Part shown: positions 1 through 7,637 of the stretch, one piece after another | Layout: each line of letters opens with the position of its first letter | How positions within the stretch are numbered: the stretch's first letter is position 1 | Assembly (NCBI RefSeq): GCF_014643535.1 | Contig: NZ_BMJQ01000003.1 | Coordinates: 186,001 to 250,000, forward strand | Reading direction: 5' to 3' | DNA: 64,000 nucleotides | Source of the DNA: Aliidongia dinghuensis | Lineage (GTDB): Bacteria; Pseudomonadota; Alphaproteobacteria; ATCC43930; CGMCC-115725 | Program-made: the position numbers and the translations under genes | The notes under the pieces: model-generated | What the model saw: the letters and a program-made list of their open reading frames with translations, nothing else | Told to the model about the DNA's origin: nothing | The model's database searches: none

Positions 1-1
1 G

Positions 2-472
2 CCGCGCGTGGTGCTGGCGCCGATCTTCGCGCTCTGGCTCGGGCTCGGCATCTGGTCCAAGGTGGCCCTGGGCTTCAGCCTCGTGTTCTTCATCGTGTTC
101 TTCAACGTCTATCAGGGCATCAAGGAGGTGAGCCCGGTCGTGCTTGCGAACGCTCGCATGCTGGGCGCCTCGCGCCGGCAGCTCATGACCGCGGTCTACC
201 TGCCCTCAGCGCTCTCCTGGGTGTTCTCGAGCCTGCACACGGCAGTGGGCTTCGCGCTCGTTGGCGCCGTCGTCGGCGAATATCTGGGCTCAGCCGCGGG
301 CTTGGGCTATCGCATCCATCAGGCGGAAGGCGTATTCGATACGGTCGGCGTCTTTTCCGGCATGCTGATCCTGACCATCTTCGTGATCGCGGTCGACGCG
401 CTGGTGAGCCGGATCGAGGCCCGCTTCCTTGTCTGGCGGCCGGAGGCGGCGGGGCGGACAGATGCGGCCTAA
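2..472 (+). CDS. ABC transporter permease, NitT/TauT (SsuC-like) type, 5' truncated
   Basis: This is the C-terminal 156 residues of an inner-membrane permease that enters from the left edge. The BPD_transp_1 coupling loop is visible as LANARMLGASRRQLMTAVYLPSALSW, followed by the conserved VGAVVGEYLGSAAGLGYRIHQA segment typical of sulfonate/nitrate/taurine permeases, and a last hydrophobic helix. A matching SsuA/TauA-like binding protein follows 27 bases after the stop, so the two probably serve one importer. The ATPase must lie outside the window. The substrate cannot be read from this fragment. Confidence 0.9.
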   Translation, partial: PRVVLAPIFALWLGLGIWSKVALGFSLVFFIVFFNVYQGIKEVSPVVLANARMLGASRRQLMTAVYLPSALSWVFSSLHTAVGFALVGAVVGEYLGSAAGLGYRIHQAEGVFDTVGVFSGMLILTIFVIAVDALVSRIEARFLVWRPEAAGRTDAA

Positions 473-499
473 CCCGTCGGTTTCTTGGGGAGGAACCAG

Positions 500-1519
500 A
501 TGAACATCAGAACCTGCTTGGCACTCGGGCTGACAGCCCTCATCTCGGCCGGTGCGGCCCATGCGGCGGACGTCGAGAAGCCGGACATCAAGCTCTCGGT
601 CGGCGGCAAGGCGCTGCTCTATTACCTGCCGCTCACCGTCACGGAGAAGCTCGGCTATTTCAAAGACGCGGGCTTGAACGTCGAGATCTCCGACTTCGCC
701 GGCGGCTCGCAGAGCCTGCAGGCGCAGATCGGCGGCAGCGTCGACGTCACGACCGGCTCCTACGAGCACACGATCCAGATGCAGGCGCAGGGCAAGCCGC
801 TCGTCGCCGTGGTCGACCTCGGCCGCTATCCGGGCATCGCCCTCGGCATCGCCAATTCCCGGGTCGCGAGCTACAAGTCGATCAAGGATCTGAAGGGCAT
901 GCGGATCGGCGTCACCGCGCCCGGCTCCTCGACCAATTTCATGGTCAGCTATCTCATGATCAAGGCCGGCCTCAAGCCCGAGGACGCGAGCTTCATCGGC
1001 GTCGGTGGCGGGGCCTCCGCCGTCGCCGCCATGCGCCACGGCCAGATCGACGCGATCTCGAACACCGACCCGGTCATGAGCGAGCTCGAGACCGCGGGCG
1101 ACATCCAGGTAATCGCCGACAGCCGCACGGCCGAGGGCACGAACCAGATCTATGGCGGCCCGTCGCCGGCGGCCGTGCTCTACATGCGGCCGAGCTTCAT
1201 CCAGGCGAACCCGAAGACGACCCAAGCGCTGGTCGACGCCCTCGTGCGCGGGCTGCATTGGGTGCAGAGCCATTCGCCGGAACAGATTGCCGACCTGATG
1301 CCGCCGGAATATCAAGGCGGCAACAAGACGCTCTATACGACCGCCATCAAGAAGTCGCTCGCGATCTATTCGCCCGACGGCAAGTTCGATCCGGCCGCCT
1401 GCGCCAATACGCTCAAGGTGCTGCAAGTGTTCGACGACAAGGTGAAGGCCGCATCGATCGATCTTTCCAAGACCTACGACGAGACGTTCGTCGATCAAGC
1501 CCAGAAGAGTGTGAAGTAA
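500..1519 (+). CDS. ABC transporter substrate-binding protein, NMT1/SsuA/TauA-like
   Basis: A periplasmic binding protein of 339 residues that delivers a small ligand to the upstream permease. The Sec signal is MNIRTCLALGLTALISAGAAHA. The mature part has the NMT1/THI5-like fold, with the opening LLYYLPLTVTEKLGYFKDAGLNVE, the PGSSTNF phosphate/sulfonate-type loop near residue 140, and GGASAVAAMRHGQIDAISNTDPV. The ATG at 500 is chosen because GGGGAGG lies just upstream; a TTG at 485 in the same frame precedes the Shine-Dalgarno and is unlikely. Its stop overlaps the next start. The ligand could be a sulfonate, nitrate, thiamine precursor or another small molecule; the sequence does not say. Confidence 0.9.
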   Translation: MNIRTCLALGLTALISAGAAHAADVEKPDIKLSVGGKALLYYLPLTVTEKLGYFKDAGLNVEISDFAGGSQSLQAQIGGSVDVTTGSYEHTIQMQAQGKPLVAVVDLGRYPGIALGIANSRVASYKSIKDLKGMRIGVTAPGSSTNFMVSYLMIKAGLKPEDASFIGVGGGASAVAAMRHGQIDAISNTDPVMSELETAGDIQVIADSRTAEGTNQIYGGPSPAAVLYMRPSFIQANPKTTQALVDALVRGLHWVQSHSPEQIADLMPPEYQGGNKTLYTTAIKKSLAIYSPDGKFDPAACANTLKVLQVFDDKVKAASIDLSKTYDETFVDQAQKSVK

Positions 1520-2763
1520 TGGCCGACCAGAAAATTTCCCGCCGCCTGTTCACCGGCGGCGCCGCGGCGCTGGGCGCCGTCGGCACGCTCAGGCTCGCGG
1601 CCCCGGCGATCGTCCGCGCCGAGACGACGAAACTCAAGGTCGGCGTGCTGCTGCCGCGCTCGGGCCTGCTGGCGCAAGCCGGCCAGGCCTGCCAGCGTGG
1701 CGCCGACATCGCGCCGAAGCTCTTGGCCGACATGGGCGTCGGCATCGAGATCATGAGCGCCGACACGGAATCGAGCGTCGACGTGGCGCGTGCCCGGGCC
1801 GAGAAGCTGATCCAGGACGGCGCCCAGGTGATCGTCGGCGCCTTCGACAGCGGCCAGACCATCGCGGCACTCCAGGTGTGCGAGCAGCACGGCGTGCCGC
1901 TCGTGATCAACGTCGCCGCCGCCCCGCCGATCACCGAGCAGGGCTACAAGACCGTGTTCCGCAACTTCCCGACCTCGGGCGCGCTCGTGAAGAACGGCCT
2001 GGCGCTGATGAAGGACCTGTTCCAGGCGAGCGGCACCACGCCCAAGACCGCCGTGTTCCTCTATGCCAACGACACGTTCGGCCAGGCCAACAAGGCGGCG
2101 ATCGACGCGATCCTTCCGGGCCTCGACATGCCGTTCAAGCTGGTCGAGAGCATCTCCTACGACCCGAATGCCCAGGACCTGGCGGTCGAGGTCTCGAAGG
2201 CCAAGGCGACAGGCGCCGATCTCGCCCTCGTCACGACGCGTTCCAAGGACGCCATCATGATGGTGCGCGAGATGGTGAAGCAGCGCTGGGAGCCGATGGG
2301 CCTGGTGAGCCCGGGCAGCCCCGGCATGTATGACGAGCAGTTCTACAAGACGCTCGGCAAGTACGCCGACTACGCCATCACCATGGTGCCGTGGTACGAC
2401 CCGAAGAGCGACATGGCGCACCAGGTTGAGGCCGCCTTCAAGGCGCAGTTCCCGAACGACCGGTTCGAGGGCTATGCCTTCAACGTCGGCTTCACGTTCG
2501 AGGCGATCCTGATCGCGGCCGACGCGTTCAAGCGTGCGGGCTCGGCCGAGCCGTCGGCCCTGCTGGCGGCACTCCGCACCACGCATATCGAGAAGCATAT
2601 GATGGTGGGCGGGCCGATCACGTTCGACGCCAAGGGCCAGAACAACGGCGTCGGCTCCGCCGGCGTGCAGAACCGCGACCAGAAGCCGGTTGTGATCCTG
2701 CCGGCCTCCGCCGCCGAGGCGAAGCCGGTCTTCCCGGTGCCCGGCTGGTCGAAGCGGGCGTAA
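1519..2763 (+). CDS. ABC transporter substrate-binding protein, branched-chain amino acid (LivJ/Peripla_BP_6) type with Tat-like signal
   Basis: A 414-residue type I periplasmic binding protein. Its N-terminus SRRLFTGGAAALGAV followed by APAIVRA looks like a twin-arginine signal. The mature part begins KLKVGVLLPRSGLLAQAGQACQRGADIA, the usual Peripla_BP_6 opening, and contains VIVGAFDSGQTIAALQVCEQHGVPLV. The start is fixed by a TAATG overlap with the previous gene, so the two are co-translated. The family normally works with LivHM/LivFG permeases, but the next gene is convergent and none follow. It may therefore act with a distant permease or as a sensor. Function as a binding protein is secure; the ligand is unknown. 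Confidence 0.88.
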   Translation: MADQKISRRLFTGGAAALGAVGTLRLAAPAIVRAETTKLKVGVLLPRSGLLAQAGQACQRGADIAPKLLADMGVGIEIMSADTESSVDVARARAEKLIQDGAQVIVGAFDSGQTIAALQVCEQHGVPLVINVAAAPPITEQGYKTVFRNFPTSGALVKNGLALMKDLFQASGTTPKTAVFLYANDTFGQANKAAIDAILPGLDMPFKLVESISYDPNAQDLAVEVSKAKATGADLALVTTRSKDAIMMVREMVKQRWEPMGLVSPGSPGMYDEQFYKTLGKYADYAITMVPWYDPKSDMAHQVEAAFKAQFPNDRFEGYAFNVGFTFEAILIAADAFKRAGSAEPSALLAALRTTHIEKHMMVGGPITFDAKGQNNGVGSAGVQNRDQKPVVILPASAAEAKPVFPVPGWSKRA

Positions 2764-2782
2764 CGCGTCAGGGCCTGTAGCG

Positions 2783-3358
2783 TCAGGGAGGGCCGAGGGC
2801 GCGGAGCGTCCAACGGCCGGCATGCCAGCGCAGGTCGGCCACGCTCAGCGGCTCGACGTCGACGCGCCAGAACGCGGCGGGCAGTGCGCCCAGCGCATGG
2901 ACGATCGCGGCGCGGATCACGGCGGGATGGGTCACGCCGACGGTGTGGCCCTGCCCCGGCGTCGCGTCGAGCCAGGCGCCGACCCGGGTGATGAGGGCTA
3001 CGATCGATTCGCCACCGTGCGGGGCTGCGGCCGGGTCGGCAAGCCAGGCCGCGGTCCCCGCTGGATCTTCGGCGCTGATCTCCTCGAGCGAGCGGCCGCG
3101 CCAGCGGCCATAGTCGCAGTCGCGCAGGTCCGGCACGACAATGGGCTCGCGCCCGAGTGCCTCGGCCGTCTGCCTGGCGCGTACCTCAGATGCCGTCAGG
3201 AGCCGCGCGAACCGGCCGAGCGCGGGACCAAGTGCCGCGGCGGCTGCGAGACCGATCGGGTCGGCCGGCTCGTCCGCGGGAAAGCGGAGCGCCGTGCCGC
3301 GCGCGCCGGGCGCGTGCCTGAGGGCCGCGTGGCTGAGAAGCGTGAGCCGGATCGCCAT
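2783..3358 (-). CDS. Histidine phosphatase family protein with SHA in place of RHG
   Basis: A 191-residue protein of the phosphoglycerate-mutase/CobC fold. It shows RLLTASEVRARQTAEALG, the DLRDCDYGRWRGRSLEEI block, and the second histidine in GVTHPAVIRAAI. The N-terminal catalytic motif reads LTLLSHAALRHA, so the usual arginine of RHG is serine while the histidine (about residue 10) is kept. It is transcribed away from the cobalamin riboswitch and cbtB, which suggests a link to cobalamin, such as alpha-ribazole phosphate hydrolysis in CobC style. Loss of the arginine may change substrate or activity. The CobC role is an inference from context. Confidence 0.75.
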   Translation of the reverse strand: MAIRLTLLSHAALRHAPGARGTALRFPADEPADPIGLAAAAALGPALGRFARLLTASEVRARQTAEALGREPIVVPDLRDCDYGRWRGRSLEEISAEDPAGTAAWLADPAAAPHGGESIVALITRVGAWLDATPGQGHTVGVTHPAVIRAAIVHALGALPAAFWRVDVEPLSVADLRWHAGRWTLRALGPP

Positions 3359-3382
3359 ATCGGGCGCGCATCCTTCCGTTCA

Positions 3383-3412
3383 TTGACACGTTCGTCAGTA
3401 GCACTCTACCAT
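3383..3412 (+). promoter_or_regulatory. Probable sigma-70 promoter upstream of the cobalamin riboswitch
   Basis: A perfect -35 TTGACA at 3383-3388 and a -10-like TACCAT at 3407-3412 are separated by 18 bases. They lie immediately ahead of the riboswitch aptamer and point towards cbtB. Confidence 0.5.
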
Positions 3413-3515
3413 CCGGCTCGGAAACACCCCGAAGCGAGGAAGCCGGTGAGAACCCGGCACGGTCGCGCCACTGTGATCGGCATCACGTCCGAGAGTCAGA
3501 CCCTGCTTCGCCCTA
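3410..3515 (+). ncRNA. Cobalamin (B12) riboswitch
   Basis: The stretch contains the conserved B12-box core: GAAGCCGGTGAGAACCCGGC, then ACGGTCGCGCCACTGTGA, then GAGAGTCAGACCC (3438-3503). It precedes cbtB by about 40 bases. By family knowledge, adenosylcobalamin binding would reduce expression of the cobalt-uptake genes downstream. The exact 5' and 3' limits are estimates; a covariance-model search would set them. Confidence 0.92.
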
Positions 3516-3552
3516 TCACTGCCAACGGGACGCGTAATCCCAGGAGGTATCC

Positions 3553-3759
3553 ATGGCTCACATCACTGCCGAACCCGTCGCCCTTCCGGTCATTCCGGTC
3601 CGCGAACTCCTGCCCTGGGCGATCCTGGGCGGCCTGCTCATGATGCTGGCGATCTATTTCGTGGGCTCCGAGCAAGGGGCGACGTCGCTGATCAGCGGCA
3701 TGTACGTGCACGAATTCGTCCACGACGGCCGCCACCTGCTGGGCTTCCCCTGCCACTGA
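3553..3759 (+). CDS. cbtB: Cobalt transporter subunit CbtB
   Basis: A 68-residue membrane protein with one hydrophobic segment (LLPWAILGGLLMMLAIYFV). The C-terminus carries the histidine-rich CbtB signature, HEFVHDGRHLLGFPCH, which is thought to bind cobalt. A strong AGGAGGT lies 5 bases before the ATG. It stands directly behind the cobalamin riboswitch and ahead of cbtA. By family knowledge CbtA and CbtB form a B12-regulated cobalt uptake system of the inner membrane. Confidence 0.93.
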   Translation: MAHITAEPVALPVIPVRELLPWAILGGLLMMLAIYFVGSEQGATSLISGMYVHEFVHDGRHLLGFPCH

Positions 3760-3787
3760 GGCGGGGTCCTCTTCCAACATTTTTGAA

Positions 3788-3882
3788 CCGTCATCCCCGC
3801 GAAGGCGGGGATCCAGGGCGGCCATAAAGTCATCGACGGCGTGCCGCACGGCTCTGGATCCCCGCCTTCGCGGGGATGACGG
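3788..3882. repeat. Palindromic intergenic repeat with 29-bp perfect arms
   Basis: The left arm at 3788-3816 begins CCGTCATCCCCGCGAAGGCG. It pairs perfectly with the right arm at 3854-3882, leaving a 37-base loop. This type of GTCATCCCCGCG repeat is scattered between genes in many alphaproteobacteria. It sits between cbtB and cbtA and could fold in their shared mRNA, protecting or terminating it. A related but different palindrome occurs at 55508-55603. Confidence 0.85.
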
Positions 3883-3900
3883 CATATGGGAAGATCCGCC

Positions 3901-4638
3901 ATGGTCGGAAACCTCATCCTGCGCGGCCTGTTCGTCGGCCTCGTCGCGGGACTGCTTGCCTTCGGCTTCGCCAAATTCGTGGGCGAGCCCCAGGTCGACA
4001 AGGCCATCGCTTTCGAAGCACAAATGGACGCGGCAAAGGGCCAAGCGCCCGATGAAGAGATCGTCAGCCGCGAAGTGCAAAGCTCGGTCGGCCTCCTGAC
4101 CGGCGTCGTCGTCTATGGCACGGCGATCGGCGGCCTGTTCGCGCTCGTCTTCGCCTTTGCCTCGGGCCGGGTCGGCCGCCTCGGCCCGCGCGGCCTCTCG
4201 GCGCTGCTGGCGCTCGCCGGCTTCCTGGCGATCGTGCTGGTGCCGCAGCTCAAATATCCCGCGAACCCGCCCTCGGTCGGCGATCCGGAAACGATCCGCC
4301 AGCGCACGGCCCTGTTCTTCATCATGATCGCCGCCTCGATCGCCCTCATGATCGGCATGGTCAACCTGGGCCTCGGCCTCAAGCGGCGTCTTGGCACCTG
4401 GAACGCAACGCTCGCCGCGGCCGCGGTCTATGTCGTCGCGATCGCCGCGATCCAGCTGCTGCTGCCCGACGTCAACGAGGTGCCGCAGGATTTCCCGGCC
4501 GTCGTGCTCTGGCGCTTCCGCGAGGCCTCGCTCGGCCTGCAGATCGTGCTCTGGGCCGGCATCGGCTTGGGCTTCGGTTGGCTGACCGAGCGCAGCCAGC
4601 GCCGGCAGTTCCCCTTCGCCCGCCACGTGCTGTCCTGA
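3901..4638 (+). CDS. cbtA: Cobalt transporter subunit CbtA
   Basis: A 245-residue inner-membrane protein with about six hydrophobic segments. It opens with the CbtA pattern LILRGLFVGLVAGLLAFGFAKFVGEPQVDKAI and ends with LQIVLWAGIGLGFGWLTERS. It partners CbtB in cobalt uptake under the upstream riboswitch. The start MVGNLIL at 3901 is preferred because the upstream in-frame ATG (3886) begins in the edge of the palindromic repeat. A 141-base spacer holding that repeat separates it from cbtB, so the second gene may be expressed at a lower level. Confidence 0.93.
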   Translation: MVGNLILRGLFVGLVAGLLAFGFAKFVGEPQVDKAIAFEAQMDAAKGQAPDEEIVSREVQSSVGLLTGVVVYGTAIGGLFALVFAFASGRVGRLGPRGLSALLALAGFLAIVLVPQLKYPANPPSVGDPETIRQRTALFFIMIAASIALMIGMVNLGLGLKRRLGTWNATLAAAAVYVVAIAAIQLLLPDVNEVPQDFPAVVLWRFREASLGLQIVLWAGIGLGFGWLTERSQRRQFPFARHVLS

Positions 4639-4647
4639 GCGCTGGTC

Positions 4648-5427
4648 CTATTCCAGCCGCTCGAAATAGCGGCTAGGCGTCGAGCCGAGCGTGCGGCGGA
4701 ACATGGCGGTAAAGGCACTGGCACTGTCATAGCCAAGGTCGCGCGCCACGAGGCTCACCGACTGTCCTTCGGCGAGGCGCGCCAGGGCCTCGATGAGGCG
4801 CGTCTGCTGACGCCAGGCGGCGAAGCTCATGCCGGTCTCGGCGCGGAACAGGCGGGCGAGCGTACGGGCCGAGGCGCCTACCCGATCGGCCCAAGCCTCG
4901 AGCCCCTCGGGGCGTGCCGGGTCGTCGATGAGCGCCCGGCACACCGCGACAAGCCGCGGGTCGCGCGGCAAGGGCGCATGCAGCGGCATGACCGGCACCG
5001 AGCGGAGCTCGACCAGCACGAGCGCGCCGATGAGCGCCATCCGCCCGGTCGGGTCCGGCTGGTCGGGCGGATGGTCGGTCGCCGCCAGGATCAGCTCGCG
5101 CAGCAACGGCCCGACCTCGATCACGCCGCAACGGGACGGCAGCGACGCCGTCGCATCCTTCGCGATGTAGAGCGTGCGCATGGCGACGGCGCCGGACATG
5201 CGGATCTGATGCGGCTCGCCCGGCGGAACCCAGACGGCGCGGTGGGTCGGCACGACCCAGGTGCCGTCGCGGGTCGTGACGCGCATGACGCCCGAGACCG
5301 CATAGACGAGCTGCGCTCGCTCGTGCACATGCTCGCCCACGACATGGCCGGGCGGGAAATCCTTGGCCATCGCCGCGACCTTGACCGGCACGCGCTGGTA
5401 ATCGTTGGGATCGGTGCTGTAGGTCAT
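4648..5427 (-). CDS. AraC-family transcriptional regulator with N-terminal cupin domain
   Basis: A 259-residue regulator. Residues about 1-110 form a cupin sensor (PGHVVGEHVHERAQLVYAVSGVMRV, then VWVPPGEPHQI). The C-terminal 100 residues hold two helix-turn-helix motifs (LEAWADRVGASARTLARLFRAETG and SVSLVARDLGYDSASAFTAMFRRTLGSTPSRY). A GTG start at 5478 would add 17 residues. The ATG at 5427 gives MTYSTDPNDYQRVPV, a better fit to the family. It is divergent from the small SnoaL-like gene, which it may control. The inducer is unknown. Confidence 0.88.
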   Translation of the reverse strand: MTYSTDPNDYQRVPVKVAAMAKDFPPGHVVGEHVHERAQLVYAVSGVMRVTTRDGTWVVPTHRAVWVPPGEPHQIRMSGAVAMRTLYIAKDATASLPSRCGVIEVGPLLRELILAATDHPPDQPDPTGRMALIGALVLVELRSVPVMPLHAPLPRDPRLVAVCRALIDDPARPEGLEAWADRVGASARTLARLFRAETGMSFAAWRQQTRLIEALARLAEGQSVSLVARDLGYDSASAFTAMFRRTLGSTPSRYFERLE

Positions 5428-5516
5428 GGGCTCGTCCGCTCGCAGGCGGATCTTAGCGGCGAAGCCAGAAACGGTCACCTGGGCCGCGCATGAGGGGGCG
5501 ATGGCGTCGCCCGTCA

Positions 5517-5546
5517 GGATCCATTAGAAGCAAGGATCCGTTAGAA
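5517..5546. promoter_or_regulatory. Two 13-bp direct repeats, candidate AraC-type operator
   Basis: GGATCCATTAGAA at 5517-5529 and GGATCCGTTAGAA at 5534-5546 differ at one base and are 17 bases apart start to start. They lie between the divergent AraC gene and the SnoaL-like gene. AraC proteins usually bind tandem half-sites, so an operator role is plausible but untested. Confidence 0.4.
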
Positions 5547-5575
5547 CGGCCGAGGGCTCAGCCCTGGAGGGACCG

Positions 5576-5614
5576 ATGCCCCTGGAGAAATTGATGCCCT
5601 GGAGAAACCGATGA
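5576..5614 (+). CDS. Possible 12-codon leader peptide overlapping the next start
   Basis: A short frame reads MPLEKLMPWRNR and ends in TGA, sharing ATGA with the ATG of the SnoaL-like gene at 5611. GGAGG lies 5-6 bases before its ATG. The unit CTGGAGAAACCGATG occurs three times in near-identical form (5562-5617), so each copy supplies a ribosome site and an ATG. Translation of this leader would couple to the gene behind it. It may also be a chance product of the small tandem repeat. Confidence 0.3.
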   Translation: MPLEKLMPWRNR

Positions 5615-6015
5615 CGGATGCCGAAGCCGTGCTCAGCCAGAACCTGGAATTTTACCGGGCGATCGGCGCGCGCGACCTCGCTGCGCTCGAACGGCTCTGG
5701 GCGCAGGACGCGGCTGTCAGCTGCATCCATCCAGGCTGGCCCGTGATCCACGGCCGCGTGCTCGTGCTGCAAAGCTGGCGCGCCATCCTGACCGGACCGC
5801 AGGCACCGCGCATCCGGTGCAGTGCCGAGGAAGCGGCGATGCATGGTGCCACGGCGCTCGTGACCTGTGAGGAGACGCTGGACGGCGGCAGCCTCGCCGC
5901 CTGCAACCTGTTCGTGCTCGAACACGGCGTCTGGCGGCTGGCACATCACCAAGCGACGCCGATCATGGCCCGACAACAGTCAGGGCGCAGCCGGCCGCGC
6001 AGTTCCATCCACTGA
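5611..6015 (+). CDS. SnoaL-like / NTF2-fold domain protein
   Basis: A 134-residue cytoplasmic protein with the NTF2-like cone fold. It has the helical start AEAVLSQNLEFYRAIGARDLAALERLWAQDAAVSCIHPGWPVIHGR, then LVTCEETLDGGSLAACNLFVLEHGVWRLAHHQATPI. This pattern matches the 'nuclear transport factor 2 family' proteins common beside regulators; many are small isomerases, hydrolases or ligand binders of unknown role. It is preceded by three near-identical SD-ATG units, and the third, with GGAG 6 bases away, is the one in frame. No catalytic role can be assigned. Confidence 0.8.
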   Translation: MTDAEAVLSQNLEFYRAIGARDLAALERLWAQDAAVSCIHPGWPVIHGRVLVLQSWRAILTGPQAPRIRCSAEEAAMHGATALVTCEETLDGGSLAACNLFVLEHGVWRLAHHQATPIMARQQSGRSRPRSSIH

Positions 6016-6041
6016 CGCCGGGCGATCGCTGCCGCCCGGCG

Positions 6042-6344
6042 TCAATCCTCCATCATCGAATTGATCTTGAGTGCCACGCCCATCGAGCCGCTGATCTTGA
6101 GCGAGCCGGTCATATAGGCGAGCGTCGCGTTCATGGCGCCGTCGAGCATCTTCCGCAGCGAATCGGCCGACAGTTTGAGCACGGTTTCGGCCTCGGCCTG
6201 CTCGTTGGTGATCACCGCCGGATTCTGCGTCCCGTCCCAGAAGATCACGCCGTCGGACCCAAGGTCGAACAGCACCGTGTGGCCCAACGAGACGTTCTGG
6301 GCAGCCTTTTCCTTGACCGCCCGGGTCAATACCTCCAACGACAT
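6042..6344 (-). CDS. SCP2 sterol-binding domain protein
   Basis: A single-domain protein of 100 residues that matches the SCP-2 fold: VLFDLGSDGVIFWDGTQNPAVI, then AETVLKLSADSLRKMLDGAMNATLAYMTGSLKISGSMGVALKINSMM. The block TLAYMTGKLKIxG is the usual family signature. Such free-standing SCP2 proteins bind lipids or fatty acyl groups in the cytosol. The start is MSLEVLTRAV; a longer upstream reading in the same frame exists but has no family similarity. It is convergent with the gene on its left and divergent from the one on its right. Confidence 0.85.
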   Translation of the reverse strand: MSLEVLTRAVKEKAAQNVSLGHTVLFDLGSDGVIFWDGTQNPAVITNEQAEAETVLKLSADSLRKMLDGAMNATLAYMTGSLKISGSMGVALKINSMMED

Positions 6345-6464
6345 GATCGAAACTCCAACGCGCCCTGAAGAAATGCCCGACAAAGCTAACAAATCGAACC
6401 GTGACGGGAAACGCCGCCGTGGCCACACGGCCGTCGTTCCCGGCGAGACCGGCGCCACCGCCCG

Positions 6465-7637
6465 ATGAACCTCGCGAGCTTGCGCAGCGGCGCCTGGGCG
6501 ACACCGGCCCGGCTCGGCCGGCTCGGCGCGGCGCTCTTCCTGCTGGAAGCGCTCATCCTTCTCCTCATTGCGCTCGCGACCTACAACGTCTTCGGTGTGA
6601 TGGATCCGCCTGGATCGACGGATTTCATTAGCTTCTACGCAGCGGGCGATCTCGCCGCCCGCGGCCTGGCGCGGCTCGCCTATGACCAGGACCTGCACCA
6701 GTCGGCGGTGCGCGAGATCTTCGGCGACCCGCGCCTGCCCTACTATTATTTCTTCTATCCGCCGGTCTTCCTGCTGCTGTGCCAGGCGTTGGCCCGCCTG
6801 CCCTATCTCGCCGCCTTCGGCCTGTGGGTCACGGCTACGACGGCGCTTTGCTACGCAGCCCTCCGGCGCATCCTGCCGGAGCGGCGGCATTGGCTGCTGT
6901 TCCTGAGCTTTCCCTGCCTGTTCTGGACCATCGGCCTCGGCCAGAACGCGCTCCTCACCGCGGGCCTGCTGGGCTTCGCCACGCTCACCATCGACCGCCG
7001 GCCGGCGCTGGCCGGGGCGCTCCTGGCCCTCATCGGCTACAAGCCGCATTTCCTGGTGCTGGTGCCGGTAGCGCTCGTCTGCGGCCGGCGCTGGCGCGCA
7101 CTCGCCGGTTTCGCCGGTACGGCCGCCCTGCTCGCCGGCGTCACGACGCTCGTCTATGGGTCCGGCATCTGGACGGTCTATGCCGCCCACACCGACGAGA
7201 TCCGGCGCATCTTCGAATATGGCCGGATCCCGTTCACCGGGCCGGTCAGCAGCTTCGCCGCGGTGCGCGTGCTGGGCGGCTCGGTCATGGCCGCCTACGC
7301 GGCGCAGGGGTTCGCAGCGTCCGCCGGCGCCCTCGCCGTGGGCTGGCTCTGGGCGCGCGACGTGGCGCCGGCCCTGCGCTTCGCCGCCCTCGCTGCGGCC
7401 ATGCCGCTCGCGGCCCCGGTCGTGCTGTTCTACGACCTGATGCCGCTCGCGGTCGCCATCGCCTGGCTCGCCCACGACATGAAGCGCACCGGCGCCAGGC
7501 CGTGGGAGCTCTCGATCCTCGCCCTCGTCTGGCTCGTCTCAGGCGTCGCCATGCCGGTCTCCTACCTGTTCCACGTGCCCTTGGGGCCGCTGGCGCCGGC
7601 GCTGACGCTGGCGCTGGTCGTGGCGCGCGGCCGCTAG
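6465..7637 (+). CDS. Glycosyltransferase family 87 (DUF2029) membrane protein
   Basis: A 390-residue polytopic inner-membrane protein. After the first helix comes the GT87 luminal loop TDFISFYAAGDLAARGLARLAYDQDLHQ with its conserved acidic residue, then LPYYYFFYPPVFLLLCQALARLPYLAAF and IGLGQNALLTAGLLG. By family these enzymes transfer mannose or other sugars from polyprenyl phosphates. The 3' end overlaps the convergent dehydrogenase by 4 bases. The sugar and acceptor are unknown. Confidence 0.85.
   Translation: MNLASLRSGAWATPARLGRLGAALFLLEALILLLIALATYNVFGVMDPPGSTDFISFYAAGDLAARGLARLAYDQDLHQSAVREIFGDPRLPYYYFFYPPVFLLLCQALARLPYLAAFGLWVTATTALCYAALRRILPERRHWLLFLSFPCLFWTIGLGQNALLTAGLLGFATLTIDRRPALAGALLALIGYKPHFLVLVPVALVCGRRWRALAGFAGTAALLAGVTTLVYGSGIWTVYAAHTDEIRRIFEYGRIPFTGPVSSFAAVRVLGGSVMAAYAAQGFAASAGALAVGWLWARDVAPALRFAALAAAMPLAAPVVLFYDLMPLAVAIAWLAHDMKRTGARPWELSILALVWLVSGVAMPVSYLFHVPLGPLAPALTLALVVARGR

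Noticed and set aside
6345..7475. N-terminal extension of the SCP2 gene
   Set aside because: It runs antisense through the glycosyltransferase gene and has no family similarity; SCP2 proteins of this type are about 100 residues.
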